Of a DNA stretch of 64,000 nt, positions 26,954-34,777 are shown in pieces. The stretch's first letter is position 1. Every line of letters begins with the position of its first letter. This DNA is from an uncultured Roseobacter sp. (GTDB taxonomy: Bacteria > Pseudomonadota > Alphaproteobacteria > Rhodobacterales > Rhodobacteraceae), in contig NZ_CANLXG010000002.1 in NCBI RefSeq assembly GCF_947495025.1, positions 310,001-374,000 on the forward strand, given 5' to 3'. The notes below the pieces were generated by a model, which worked only from the letters and a program-made list of their open reading frames with translations, was not told where the DNA came from and did not search any database. The position numbers and the translations under genes were made by a program.

Positions 26954-28441
26954 ATGCTGCGTGCTTGCCTGGACAACATAAGATCAAACCGGCAGAAAGC
27001 TGTCGAAAAGGTCTCCGCCTTCCGCAAAGAAGAAGAAGGTACGGTGACGATCTTCGCCACCTTCATGATTATTATGATGCTCATGGTCTGCGGCATCGCC
27101 GTCGACCTGATGCAGAACGAAATGATGCGGACGCGTGTACAGAACACGCTTGATCGCGCTATTCTCGCGGCATCAGACCTCGACCAGCCCCTCCCGGCCG
27201 ACCAGGTCGTCGATGACTACTTTGCTAAAGCGGGTATGACAGAGTTTCTGGACGATGTGCAGATCACACCCGGCGCACACCTGCCTGTCACGAACTACCG
27301 GATTGTTGCGGCGACGGCACGAACACGGACGCCTGCCATCTATATGGCAATGACAGGCGTTGAATCGCTGCCCGTGTACACATCAGGTATGGCCGAAGAG
27401 ATCATTGAAAAAACAGAGATTTCTCTGGTTCTCGACATCTCTGGATCGATGCGTTTTGACGACCGTATCGGCCGGCTGCGCGTTGCCGCCAACGAGTTCC
27501 TCGAATCCGTACTCGACGGTCAGGCCGGTACAACAACTTCCATCAACATCGTTCCCTACGCGGGCCAGACGAATCCCGGACCGATTGTTTTCAACCGCGC
27601 GGGTGGCATCCAGTTTGCTGAAACCATCACGGTAGATGGTGAAGAACAACCTTACGGCGGCGACGTCGAAAACGAATATGTCGATGAGGACGGCAATACA
27701 CAGACCGAAACAAACTATGTGTCGTACCGCGACCGTTCGGCCTGTCTGGAGATGGACAGCAGCGACTTCAACAACATCAATCTGCCGTCCGGCGGCTACT
27801 TCCAGACACCACATTTCATGAACTGGGCCATCGACGCGCCTACAATGGACTGGGGCTGGTGTCCGCTGAACAATACCGCAATCCAGTATGCGCAGAACAA
27901 CCTCGACAGCCTGAAAACATTCATCAACACGATGCGCCTGCACGATGGTACCGGCACACACTATGGGATGAAGTACGGCGTGGCCCTTCTGAACCCGACG
28001 TCCAACTCGACGTTCCGGGCTCTTGAAACAGCTGGCCTTGTTCCCCCACAGTTTGCAGATCGCCCGGCACCTTTCACAGACACGGACACGCGCAAGTTTG
28101 TCGTGCTGATGACTGACGGTAAAATCACGGAACAGGTGCGTCCCAAGGATGCCAACCACCAGCTGAACCCAACCAAGGAACTGAACGCGCGGAAAACCGA
28201 CCGTGAGAGGATTTCCACTTCCAGCACCAATATTACCCGGTTCTATTCAATGTGCGACAAGGCCAAGGCCGAGGGAATTGTGATCTACACGATTGCCTTT
28301 GAAGCCCCCGATGCCGCCGTGACACAGATGCGCAACTGCGCGACAGAGCCCTCTTACGCCTACAAGGCGCAGGGTGTGGAAATCAGAACGGTATTCAAAG
28401 CCATCGCGCGCCAGATCAATGAACTGAGGCTGACACAATGA
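26954..28441 (+). CDS. TadG-like pseudopilin/pilus-assembly protein with vWA domain
   Basis: An envelope protein of 495 residues. After a basic, cytoplasmic N-terminus comes a TadE/TadG-type pseudopilin segment (EEEGTVTIFATFMIIMMLMVCGIAVDLMQNEMMRTRVQNTLDRAILAAS, about residues 27-75). Residues about 155-490 form a von Willebrand A-like domain with an intact MIDAS start DISGSM and a later MTDGK. TadG proteins anchor or assemble Tad/Flp pili. It overlaps the next gene by 4 bp. No strong ribosome-binding site is seen, and an inverted repeat precedes the start. No tadA, cpa or flp genes are in the window. Confidence 0.8.
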   Translation: MLRACLDNIRSNRQKAVEKVSAFRKEEEGTVTIFATFMIIMMLMVCGIAVDLMQNEMMRTRVQNTLDRAILAASDLDQPLPADQVVDDYFAKAGMTEFLDDVQITPGAHLPVTNYRIVAATARTRTPAIYMAMTGVESLPVYTSGMAEEIIEKTEISLVLDISGSMRFDDRIGRLRVAANEFLESVLDGQAGTTTSINIVPYAGQTNPGPIVFNRAGGIQFAETITVDGEEQPYGGDVENEYVDEDGNTQTETNYVSYRDRSACLEMDSSDFNNINLPSGGYFQTPHFMNWAIDAPTMDWGWCPLNNTAIQYAQNNLDSLKTFINTMRLHDGTGTHYGMKYGVALLNPTSNSTFRALETAGLVPPQFADRPAPFTDTDTRKFVVLMTDGKITEQVRPKDANHQLNPTKELNARKTDRERISTSSTNITRFYSMCDKAKAEGIVIYTIAFEAPDAAVTQMRNCATEPSYAYKAQGVEIRTVFKAIARQINELRLTQ

Positions 28442-28986
28442 TTATGAGAACACTGAACTTTCTGAGGTCGTTCCGTAAGAAAGAGGATGGCCAGGTCGCA
28501 ATCGAATTCGTGCTTCTGGTACCGATCCTGTTCACGGCATTCCTGTCATCTGTTGAACTGGGCATCTATTCGATGCGCCAGATGTGGCTGGACCGCGGCC
28601 TTGATATCGCCGTTCGCCAGGTGCGGCTGAACACAGAGGCCATTCCGTCACACGACGCGCTCAAGGAAGTGATCTGTAACAACGCAGGTTTCATCCCGGA
28701 ATGTACCGCGAGCCTGAAACTCGAAATGATTGTGGTAGACCCGCGCGCCTATGTCGGTCTGGACAATGATGTAGACTGCATCGACAAATCCGAGCCGATC
28801 ACAAGTGCAGATCCACCCAACTATCAGACCGGCGAAGAGCATGACCTCATGCTGCTGCGCGCCTGTGTCAAATTCGATCCGATTTTCCCGACCACGGGCC
28901 TTGGCTTTCACTACGTCAAGGACAACGCCGGGCAGGCGTCCATGACGGCGACTTCGGCCTTCGTACAGGAGCCTGGAAACTCATGA
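28438..28986 (+). CDS. TadE-family pseudopilin
   Basis: A 182-residue TadE-like protein with the class IV pilin-like N-terminal segment: basic leader, then EDGQVAIEFVLLVPILFTAFLSSVELGIYSMRQMWLDRG. Cleavage is expected after the glycine in DGQ, with the conserved glutamate five residues into the mature protein. Four cysteines lie in the C-terminal half (for example VICNNAGFIPEC, DNDVDC and RACVKFD) and could form disulphides. It is coupled to tadG and the next gene by ATGA overlaps. The start at 28438 or the ATG at 28444 are both possible. Confidence 0.8.
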   Translation: MIMRTLNFLRSFRKKEDGQVAIEFVLLVPILFTAFLSSVELGIYSMRQMWLDRGLDIAVRQVRLNTEAIPSHDALKEVICNNAGFIPECTASLKLEMIVVDPRAYVGLDNDVDCIDKSEPITSADPPNYQTGEEHDLMLLRACVKFDPIFPTTGLGFHYVKDNAGQASMTATSAFVQEPGNS

Positions 28987-29585
28987 CCCGTATCGCAAGC
29001 CTCCGACTGACGCTGGACCGCTTTCGCCGGTCCGAAGACGGAAACGTTGCAATCGAAGCGATGATCATTCTGCCGCTGGTTTTCTGGGCCTACCTCGGGA
29101 TGTTCTCGATTTTTGACGCCTACCGCCAGTATACGAACAATCAGAAGGCCACATATACGATCTCTGATATGATTTCGCGGCAGGTCTCGCCGCTGGACAA
29201 CAGCTTCATTGATGGTGCGCAGGATCTGTTTGACGAACTGACCCGGGCTGTTGCGGAATCCCACATGCGAGTTTCCGTTGTTCAGTACGACACGGCTGCC
29301 GGAACCTACGAAGTTGTATGGTCGCAGGTGCGCGGCATGTTCGTCGCCCTGACCAGCACCGATGTGGCGTCCTGGCACGACCGCCTTCCCGTAATGCCGG
29401 ACGACGACCAGATCATTGTGGTCGAAACCCGTACCGAATTTGACCCCCTGTTTGATCTGGGACTGGCCAATCGCAACATCGACAATTTCGTCTTTACGCG
29501 GCCTCGTTACGCCAGCCAGCTGTGTTACTCGACGACCTGTGCGCTGACCACACCGACAGTGTTTACGCCAACAGAAATCGACTGA
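28983..29585 (+). CDS. TadE/TadF-like pseudopilin
   Basis: A 200-residue protein with the same architecture as the preceding one: short basic leader, then SEDGNVAIEAMIILPLVFWAYLGMFSIFDAYRQYTNNQKATYTISDMISRQ, a pilin-type helix with a glycine at the processing position and the conserved glutamate. As the third consecutive TadE-class gene it most likely plays the TadF minor-pseudopilin part. It is followed by a hairpin with a short T-run. With TadG and TadE it would need prepilin peptidase and Tad secretion machinery encoded elsewhere. Confidence 0.78.
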   Translation: MTRIASLRLTLDRFRRSEDGNVAIEAMIILPLVFWAYLGMFSIFDAYRQYTNNQKATYTISDMISRQVSPLDNSFIDGAQDLFDELTRAVAESHMRVSVVQYDTAAGTYEVVWSQVRGMFVALTSTDVASWHDRLPVMPDDDQIIVVETRTEFDPLFDLGLANRNIDNFVFTRPRYASQLCYSTTCALTTPTVFTPTEID

Positions 29586-29588
29586 CCG

Positions 29589-29611
29589 AAGGTCGCCTAC
29601 GGGCGGCCTTT
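29589..29611 (+). terminator. Probable terminator after the Tad-type operon
   Basis: AAGGTCGCC (29589-29597) pairs with GGCGGCCTT (29602-29610) with one T-G wobble and a 4-nt loop, followed by T at 29611. It lies 4 bp after the last pseudopilin gene and before the convergent GcvT-fusion gene. Confidence 0.55.
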
Positions 29612-29635
29612 GTCCGGTTGCACCCTGTTTTTCTG

Positions 29636-31972
29636 TCAGGCGCGCGCCTTTTCACGGCGTGGATCGACAAAGGGAATGTCAGCAACCGTGGCTTCAAGGC
29701 GCTTCATGTGCCCGTCCATCATCCCAACCTGCAGTTTCGTGTCTGTATCAGCGTGTTCAACAGCAAGTCTGGCCATTGCAATGGCGCGCTGATGCACTGG
29801 TGAGCGTGTCGCAGAGGTAACCACCCCGACCTGGCGTTCTCCTTTGAATACCGGACTGCCGTGAGCGGGTACATCATCGCAATCAAAGACAAGACCTCTG
29901 AGCAGGCGGCGCGGGTCCCTGGCATTCCGCGCGAGAGCCGTACGGCCGGTAAAGTCCGGTTTGCGCATATCGACGGCGAAGCCAAGCCCCGCCTCAAAGG
30001 CATCGACACCCGGCGCGAATTCAGCACCAGCCGCAGCCAGGCCGGCTTCGATCCGGATGATTTCCAGCGCGGCCGAACCCATAGGACGCAGACCAAACGC
30101 ATCGCCCGCTTCTGTCAGAGCATCCCAGATCTCCAGAGCATCCGCTTCGGCGCAGAAAATCTCATATCCCAGTTCGCCGGTGTATCCCGTCCGCGTGAGC
30201 ATGAACGGTGCGCCATCGCGGTCGCGCAGGCGGGCGACTGTCGCGCCGAACCAGTTGATCCGGGACAATGCGGGAACGTGCGGCTGTGTAAAGACCAGTT
30301 TGCTGAGCAGATCGCGGGATCGTGGACCCTGTAACGCGAGATTTGGCAATGCATTGCGCAGATCATGTACGCGTACCTGAAGACCGCTGTCCCGGGCCAG
30401 ACGGCTCAGCCAGCGGCCGCTTTCTTCGGATCCGCAGCACCACCGGAAAAGCTGCGGTGCCATACGGAACAGCGTACCGTCGTCGATGACCTCTCCGCTT
30501 TCATCGCACATCAGGCTGTATGTGCCACGCCAGACGGCCAGACGATTGACATCGCGTGTCATCGCCTGCTGCAACAGGCGTTCGGCATCCGGTCCGATAA
30601 TGTCGAATTTCCGCAAACCGCTCATGTCCTGAAGGGTCACGGCCTCCCGACAGGCCCAGTATTCACCGGTTGTGCCATGCGCGGGAAAGCTGACCGGCGT
30701 CCACAGATCGCGGGCCGGGGCAAAGTGATCCGTCTGCGGTGCCAGCCTGGGGTGGAACGCGGATTCGTGACTGATCAGCATAGGAGCATCCTCTTTTGGC
30801 CGATAGGCAACCGCCCGTTGAATGCGGGTCTGTGGTTTGTAGATCCGGACATGCACGTCCGTCGGGTTCCAGCCATTGATCGGGTCAATATCATCGGGGC
30901 ATGCCGTAGACACGCAGACAAGATCATCGAGCGCTGCCATTGCGACATAATCTCCGGGCCGTGAATGGCTTTCCTCGGTCATCAGGTTGTGGTGCGGATC
31001 CACCCAGGTGTTCCAGAAAAAGTTGATCGCAGGCCAGGCGGAACGTCGCGCGACGCCGAAACTGTCCAGCGCTTCGGAGATATTGTCCGAACAGTTCACG
31101 TGCCCCGGGAACCCGCGTTCCTCATACCCACGCGCTGTGCAGGCGAGGCCAAAAGTATCATGGCGTCCGCAGGTATCCTGAATGACCTGCAGCACAGGAA
31201 CCATGTCCTGATCAAAGAATTTATCGGAAAGCCCCGGGCCGGGAAACGCGCGGCGCACCATACTGCGGGTCGCAGTGGCATCAATCATCAGTTCCTGCTG
31301 GCGGTCCAGCCCTGCCGCCCGAAAGGCCTGAAAGTCAGAACACTGCTGCCCCTCGACATCAATAATCTGCAGAAATTCGCCACGTTTCAGCTCATAGCTG
31401 ACTGCGCTTGCCCGTGGCACCGTAAATTCTTCGCGGATGTCACCAAGAGGTTCCGGCAGTATCGGCCCGGATACGCTGGCGCGACGGTGCGATACGCTGA
31501 CTGTTCCGCCGCTGCCATGTTCGATCAGACATCCCGTGGATGCGCCCCGGATCACCCAGGCGGTGCAGGGTTCCTGCGCCTTCAGAACCACGGGTTCTGC
31601 AGACCAGTCCAGGTTTGTACAGACGACACAGTCCGCCGCTTCGCCCCCCATCGAGCGGATCCAGCCCGCCAGTGGTGCCGACGCAAAATCACCAGAGCGG
31701 ACGCTGTCAGCACCGGAGAGGTTCAGGCTTGCGGATGCATCGTTCCCCTGTCCGTCAAACACAGCAATGGATACCGCATTTCCTGCCGACACGGTTAAAC
31801 TCAGCAGATCGCCCTGATCCAGCTCGAATTTTTTCAGTCCGCGCGGTCCGATCAGTGCCGTGAGCAGATTGCCGGCCGGCTGAAATCCGGGAAAACGGCG
31901 CGCACCACTGAGATGGCCGATGTTTGAAAAAGCATGAATTGTGTCCTGACCGCTCACGATCACTCGCTCCAT
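29636..31972 (-). CDS. DUF1989-GcvT fusion protein (folate-dependent aminomethyltransferase/demethylase-like)
   Basis: A 778-residue multidomain protein. Residues about 1-165 are a beta-rich domain, possibly a diverged DUF1989 copy. Residues about 172-380 are a full DUF1989 (urea-carboxylase-associated) domain with GQQCSDFQAF, DTCGRHDTFG, HVNCSDNISEAL, SRPGDYVAMAALDDLVCVSTACP and GWNPTDVHVRIY. Residues about 400-778 are a GcvT-type tetrahydrofolate enzyme with VIDDGTLFR (folate Asp), RTGYTGELGYEIF and RIEAGLAAAG. GcvT relatives transfer or remove methyl/aminomethyl groups. DUF1989 proteins include carboxyguanidine deiminase subunits. A role in C1/N catabolism of a methylated nitrogen compound is an inference. 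I use the ATG at 31972, 3 nt inside an alternative TTG. Confidence 0.75.
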   Translation of the reverse strand: MERVIVSGQDTIHAFSNIGHLSGARRFPGFQPAGNLLTALIGPRGLKKFELDQGDLLSLTVSAGNAVSIAVFDGQGNDASASLNLSGADSVRSGDFASAPLAGWIRSMGGEAADCVVCTNLDWSAEPVVLKAQEPCTAWVIRGASTGCLIEHGSGGTVSVSHRRASVSGPILPEPLGDIREEFTVPRASAVSYELKRGEFLQIIDVEGQQCSDFQAFRAAGLDRQQELMIDATATRSMVRRAFPGPGLSDKFFDQDMVPVLQVIQDTCGRHDTFGLACTARGYEERGFPGHVNCSDNISEALDSFGVARRSAWPAINFFWNTWVDPHHNLMTEESHSRPGDYVAMAALDDLVCVSTACPDDIDPINGWNPTDVHVRIYKPQTRIQRAVAYRPKEDAPMLISHESAFHPRLAPQTDHFAPARDLWTPVSFPAHGTTGEYWACREAVTLQDMSGLRKFDIIGPDAERLLQQAMTRDVNRLAVWRGTYSLMCDESGEVIDDGTLFRMAPQLFRWCCGSEESGRWLSRLARDSGLQVRVHDLRNALPNLALQGPRSRDLLSKLVFTQPHVPALSRINWFGATVARLRDRDGAPFMLTRTGYTGELGYEIFCAEADALEIWDALTEAGDAFGLRPMGSAALEIIRIEAGLAAAGAEFAPGVDAFEAGLGFAVDMRKPDFTGRTALARNARDPRRLLRGLVFDCDDVPAHGSPVFKGERQVGVVTSATRSPVHQRAIAMARLAVEHADTDTKLQVGMMDGHMKRLEATVADIPFVDPRREKARA

Positions 31973-32075
31973 CAACCGACAAAAGCGGCTGCTTCAATCG
32001 TTCGTGCAAGTGGATTCCCATGTCAACTGCCGTAACGACATGTGATGGCGTGCTCTGCCGGTTGTACCGCCCGCG

Positions 32076-32531
32076 TCAGACTGTGCCGCGCAGATCCAGC
32101 CGGTCAGAAGTGCTGTGCAACCAGGTCGCGAGTTTCCCCGTCACTTCTTCGCCTGGCAGACGGCCCCGGCCTTTCAGCGCGCATTCCCAGACTGTGGCAA
32201 CACGCCAGCCCGCATTCAGAAGGTCAGCAGTCCGGCGCGTATCCCGTGCTCGGTTTCCACCAATTTTGTCGCGCCAGAAATCGGGCCGCGTCGCCGGCCA
32301 GCGGAACAGTGCACAGTCGTGACCATGCCAGAAACAACCGTGCACGAAGATTACAGCATTGTACCGGCGCAATACGATGTCGGGGCGGCCAGGAAGTTTC
32401 CGGTCATGCAGACGAAACCGGAAACCAGCCGCATGCAGTCCACGGCGCACGATCATCTCGGGTTGCGTGTTCTGCCCCCTGATGCGGGACATGTTTTTGC
32501 TGCGCACGGCGCGGCTGTGTACATCCGCCAC
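32076..32531 (-). CDS. vsr: Very short patch repair endonuclease
   Basis: Vsr-family mismatch endonuclease that nicks at T:G mismatches created by deamination of 5-methylcytosine. The 151 residues keep the Vsr numbering: D51 (GRPD), H64 and H69 in VIFVHGCFWHGHDC, plus the cysteine/histidine zinc cluster (C66, H71, C73, and a later Cys in WEC). Position 63 is Val where E. coli Vsr has Thr. The start is GTG at 32531, only 5 bp after the methyltransferase stop, so the two form one unit. The 3' part looks complete (ends DLRGTV). Confidence 0.9.
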   Translation of the reverse strand: MADVHSRAVRSKNMSRIRGQNTQPEMIVRRGLHAAGFRFRLHDRKLPGRPDIVLRRYNAVIFVHGCFWHGHDCALFRWPATRPDFWRDKIGGNRARDTRRTADLLNAGWRVATVWECALKGRGRLPGEEVTGKLATWLHSTSDRLDLRGTV

Positions 32532-32536
32532 GCAGA

Positions 32537-33577
32537 TCAGCTTTCCGCAAGGTCACTCATCATGCAGTGCATGATATGCGGGTGCATCAGTCGGGCCACG
32601 TCCGCAAACACCGGCACGGCCACCGAATTGCCAAACTGCCGATAAGCCTGGGTATCCGACACCTCAATTCTGAAATCATCCGGGTACCCCATAAGCCGCG
32701 CACATTCCCGAGGCGTAAGCCTGCGCGGGTTCTGCCCCTGCCCCCGGCTGACCAGAATTTCGGAGCCATCCTTATAGTAGCGTGCCGAAAGGGTACGTGC
32801 CACATCCTCCGGTCCGACCAGCCCGAAGCCAAAACCATTGCCCGCTGCCCTGTGGCGGGCGGCATAGGCCTGCAGGTACGACCAGAGCTTGTCAGACAGT
32901 GTGTATTTTTCGGCAACAACAGCCATCGGGGTATCTGTAAAGGGAGGCTCGGGTGCTTCGGTGCCATCCTCCGGGTGCAGGATGCTCCGCATCCGGTGCG
33001 TCCCCCGCTCTGGCAGTTGCAGCGCATCAAAGTCAAAGCCTGTTCTTTCCCGAAAGCCGACGATGACGATCCGTTCGCGGTGTTGAGGCAGGTAGTGCGC
33101 CGCGTCAATGACACGCGTGTGCAGCGCATACCCGAGATCCTCCTGCAGTTTGCGCCGGATGACATCAAAGGTCCGGCCTCCGTCGTGGCTCTTCAGGTTT
33201 TTGACGTTTTCCAGCAAAAACGCAGCAGGCCGGTGGTGTTTGAGGATGCGCAGCACGTCAAAAAAGAGCGTCCCCTGCGTTTCGTCCTGAAATCCATGTG
33301 CACGCCCGAGAGCATTCTTTTTCGACACTCCTGCGATGGAAAACGGCTGGCAGGGGAAGCCCGCAACCAGAACGTCATGCCCCGGAATATCCGCGGCCGC
33401 CACGGTCGTTATGTCGCCGGCAAGCGGCCGGTTGTCGGGGTAGTTGGCCCCATAGGTTTTCTGTGCGAACCGGTCCCATTCGGATGTGAAAACGCACCGG
33501 CCACCGGCGGTTTCCATCGCACGACGCAGACCGCCGATACCGGCGAACAGGTCAATAAATCTGAAAGTACCGCTCAT
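32537..33577 (-). CDS. dcm: DNA (cytosine-5) methyltransferase
   Basis: C5-cytosine methyltransferase of 346 residues with motifs I ([16 protein letters not shown]), IV with catalytic C76 (GFPCQPFS), VI (LLENVKNL), VIII ([11 protein letters not shown]) and X ([11 protein letters not shown]) in order. The target-recognition region between VIII and IX is short. It is paired with vsr and no restriction endonuclease gene is adjacent, so it is either an orphan/housekeeping methyltransferase or the remnant of a restriction-modification system. The recognition sequence cannot be read from the protein. Confidence 0.9.
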   Translation of the reverse strand: MSGTFRFIDLFAGIGGLRRAMETAGGRCVFTSEWDRFAQKTYGANYPDNRPLAGDITTVAAADIPGHDVLVAGFPCQPFSIAGVSKKNALGRAHGFQDETQGTLFFDVLRILKHHRPAAFLLENVKNLKSHDGGRTFDVIRRKLQEDLGYALHTRVIDAAHYLPQHRERIVIVGFRERTGFDFDALQLPERGTHRMRSILHPEDGTEAPEPPFTDTPMAVVAEKYTLSDKLWSYLQAYAARHRAAGNGFGFGLVGPEDVARTLSARYYKDGSEILVSRGQGQNPRRLTPRECARLMGYPDDFRIEVSDTQAYRQFGNSVAVPVFADVARLMHPHIMHCMMSDLAES

Positions 33578-33665
33578 AATGCCCCACCTTTGCCGCTCGC
33601 AACTGGCCCGGCACTGAACGCATTATGCCCGGTGACCCGCGCATGCCAAGCAGCAAGTTCGTTCA

Positions 33666-34595
33666 TCAGAACCGGTTTCCTGCATGTGCACGGCGCAGAC
33701 ACCTCAGAAACTCCTGCGTTTTGCGGTCAGGTTCGGGTTGCCGGCGCGTAATGGCGGCAAACCGGCTGACGTAGGCTGAATGCCGCGCAGCAATAGGCCG
33801 GACGCTATTATTTGCCATAAAAGTCGCGGCCACATGATCGGCCAGGTACCCCAGATAGCAACCCGACTGGATCAGCAAAGCCAGTGCCTCTTCCTCCTGA
33901 ACCCTTGCCGCCCGTCGCAGCCCCAGTTTCTGCCCGGCAATCATATTGGGAGAGTTGAAACCAAAGCCTGCGTATTTCCAGCCACTGAGATCCGGCAGCG
34001 CGTCCGGATCTGCGGCGCTCTCAAACAGCGGATGGCCGCGACCACAATAGAGCGTCATATGCTCATCATAGAGCGGTTCATAGCTGAGTGATCCCGACTG
34101 GCGGTGAATCGGCACCACGGCCACATCGAGCGAACCCTCCACCACCTGGGCCTCCAGAACATTCGGAGCATGCAGTGCAATTTCCAGCGTGACACCCGGT
34201 GCCGACAGGTCAAAGCGCCGGATCGTATCATCAAGATGCGCGTCCGGATTGGTTGTGGACTGATCAAACAGCCCGATCCTCAGAGTTCCCGTGAGGGTCT
34301 GGTGAATCTCATCCACCTCAGCCTGAAATCCGTCGAGCGATCCCAGGAGTCGACGGGCAGAGGCGAGGACCTTCTCGCCCTCAGCAGTCAGCGAAAACCC
34401 GGATGGTCCACGATTGCACAGCCGCAGACCGAGCCGGTGTTCCAGATCCGCGATGTGCCGCGAAATTGTCGAGCGGCCGATATTCAGCTCCAGCTCAGAC
34501 GCAGCAAAGCCACCGCACTCTGTCACAGCGACAAAAATGCGGATCAGCCGGATGTCGACATCGCTCAGCCGTTTCAGCAGTGCACGTTTTGCCAA
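33666..34595 (-). CDS. LysR-family transcriptional regulator (divergent from BCCT transporter)
   Basis: A 309-residue LysR-type regulator. The N-terminal winged HTH is at about residues 10-70 (LSDVDIRLIRIFVAVTECGGFAASELELNIGRSTISRHIADLEHRLGLRLCNRG), followed by the substrate-binding domain (LRIGLFDQSTTNPDAHL, SLDVAVVPIHRQ, SGCYLGYLADH). It is transcribed away from the BCCT transporter gene with a 182-bp shared control region, the usual LysR arrangement. It probably responds to the substrate imported by that transporter. Confidence 0.86.
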   Translation of the reverse strand: MAKRALLKRLSDVDIRLIRIFVAVTECGGFAASELELNIGRSTISRHIADLEHRLGLRLCNRGPSGFSLTAEGEKVLASARRLLGSLDGFQAEVDEIHQTLTGTLRIGLFDQSTTNPDAHLDDTIRRFDLSAPGVTLEIALHAPNVLEAQVVEGSLDVAVVPIHRQSGSLSYEPLYDEHMTLYCGRGHPLFESAADPDALPDLSGWKYAGFGFNSPNMIAGQKLGLRRAARVQEEEALALLIQSGCYLGYLADHVAATFMANNSVRPIAARHSAYVSRFAAITRRQPEPDRKTQEFLRCLRRAHAGNRF

Positions 34596-34777
34596 ACCAA
34601 TGTTTCCGTTTTCTGCAACTATAGTGGGTAAAGTTTCCCCTTATCAAACGAGAATAAAGGTATAGGCTGCAGGTGAGGAGTTCCAGGGGTCTGCCACTCC
34701 GGGGCGTGCTCAGAAAAGAAGCTCTGCACCGGCAAATGAGCCAAAAAAACAGCAGAGAAGCCAGCAAGGAGACAACA
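34596..34777. promoter_or_regulatory. LysR / BCCT divergent control region
   Basis: 182 bp between the two start codons. An AT-rich part near 34615-34665 is a likely promoter zone. I do not find a convincing T-N11-A palindrome that would mark the LysR site. The BCCT ribosome-binding site AAGGAG is at 34766-34771. Confidence 0.4.

Noticed and set aside
31973..32075. Glycine or other riboswitch upstream of the GcvT-fusion gene
   Set aside because: The gap is only about 100 bp with no conserved aptamer pattern or terminator that I can recognise.
32076..33577. Vsr/Dcm as part of a prophage or defence island
   Set aside because: No integrase, restriction enzyme, toxin, helicase or phage gene lies nearby, and base composition does not visibly shift.
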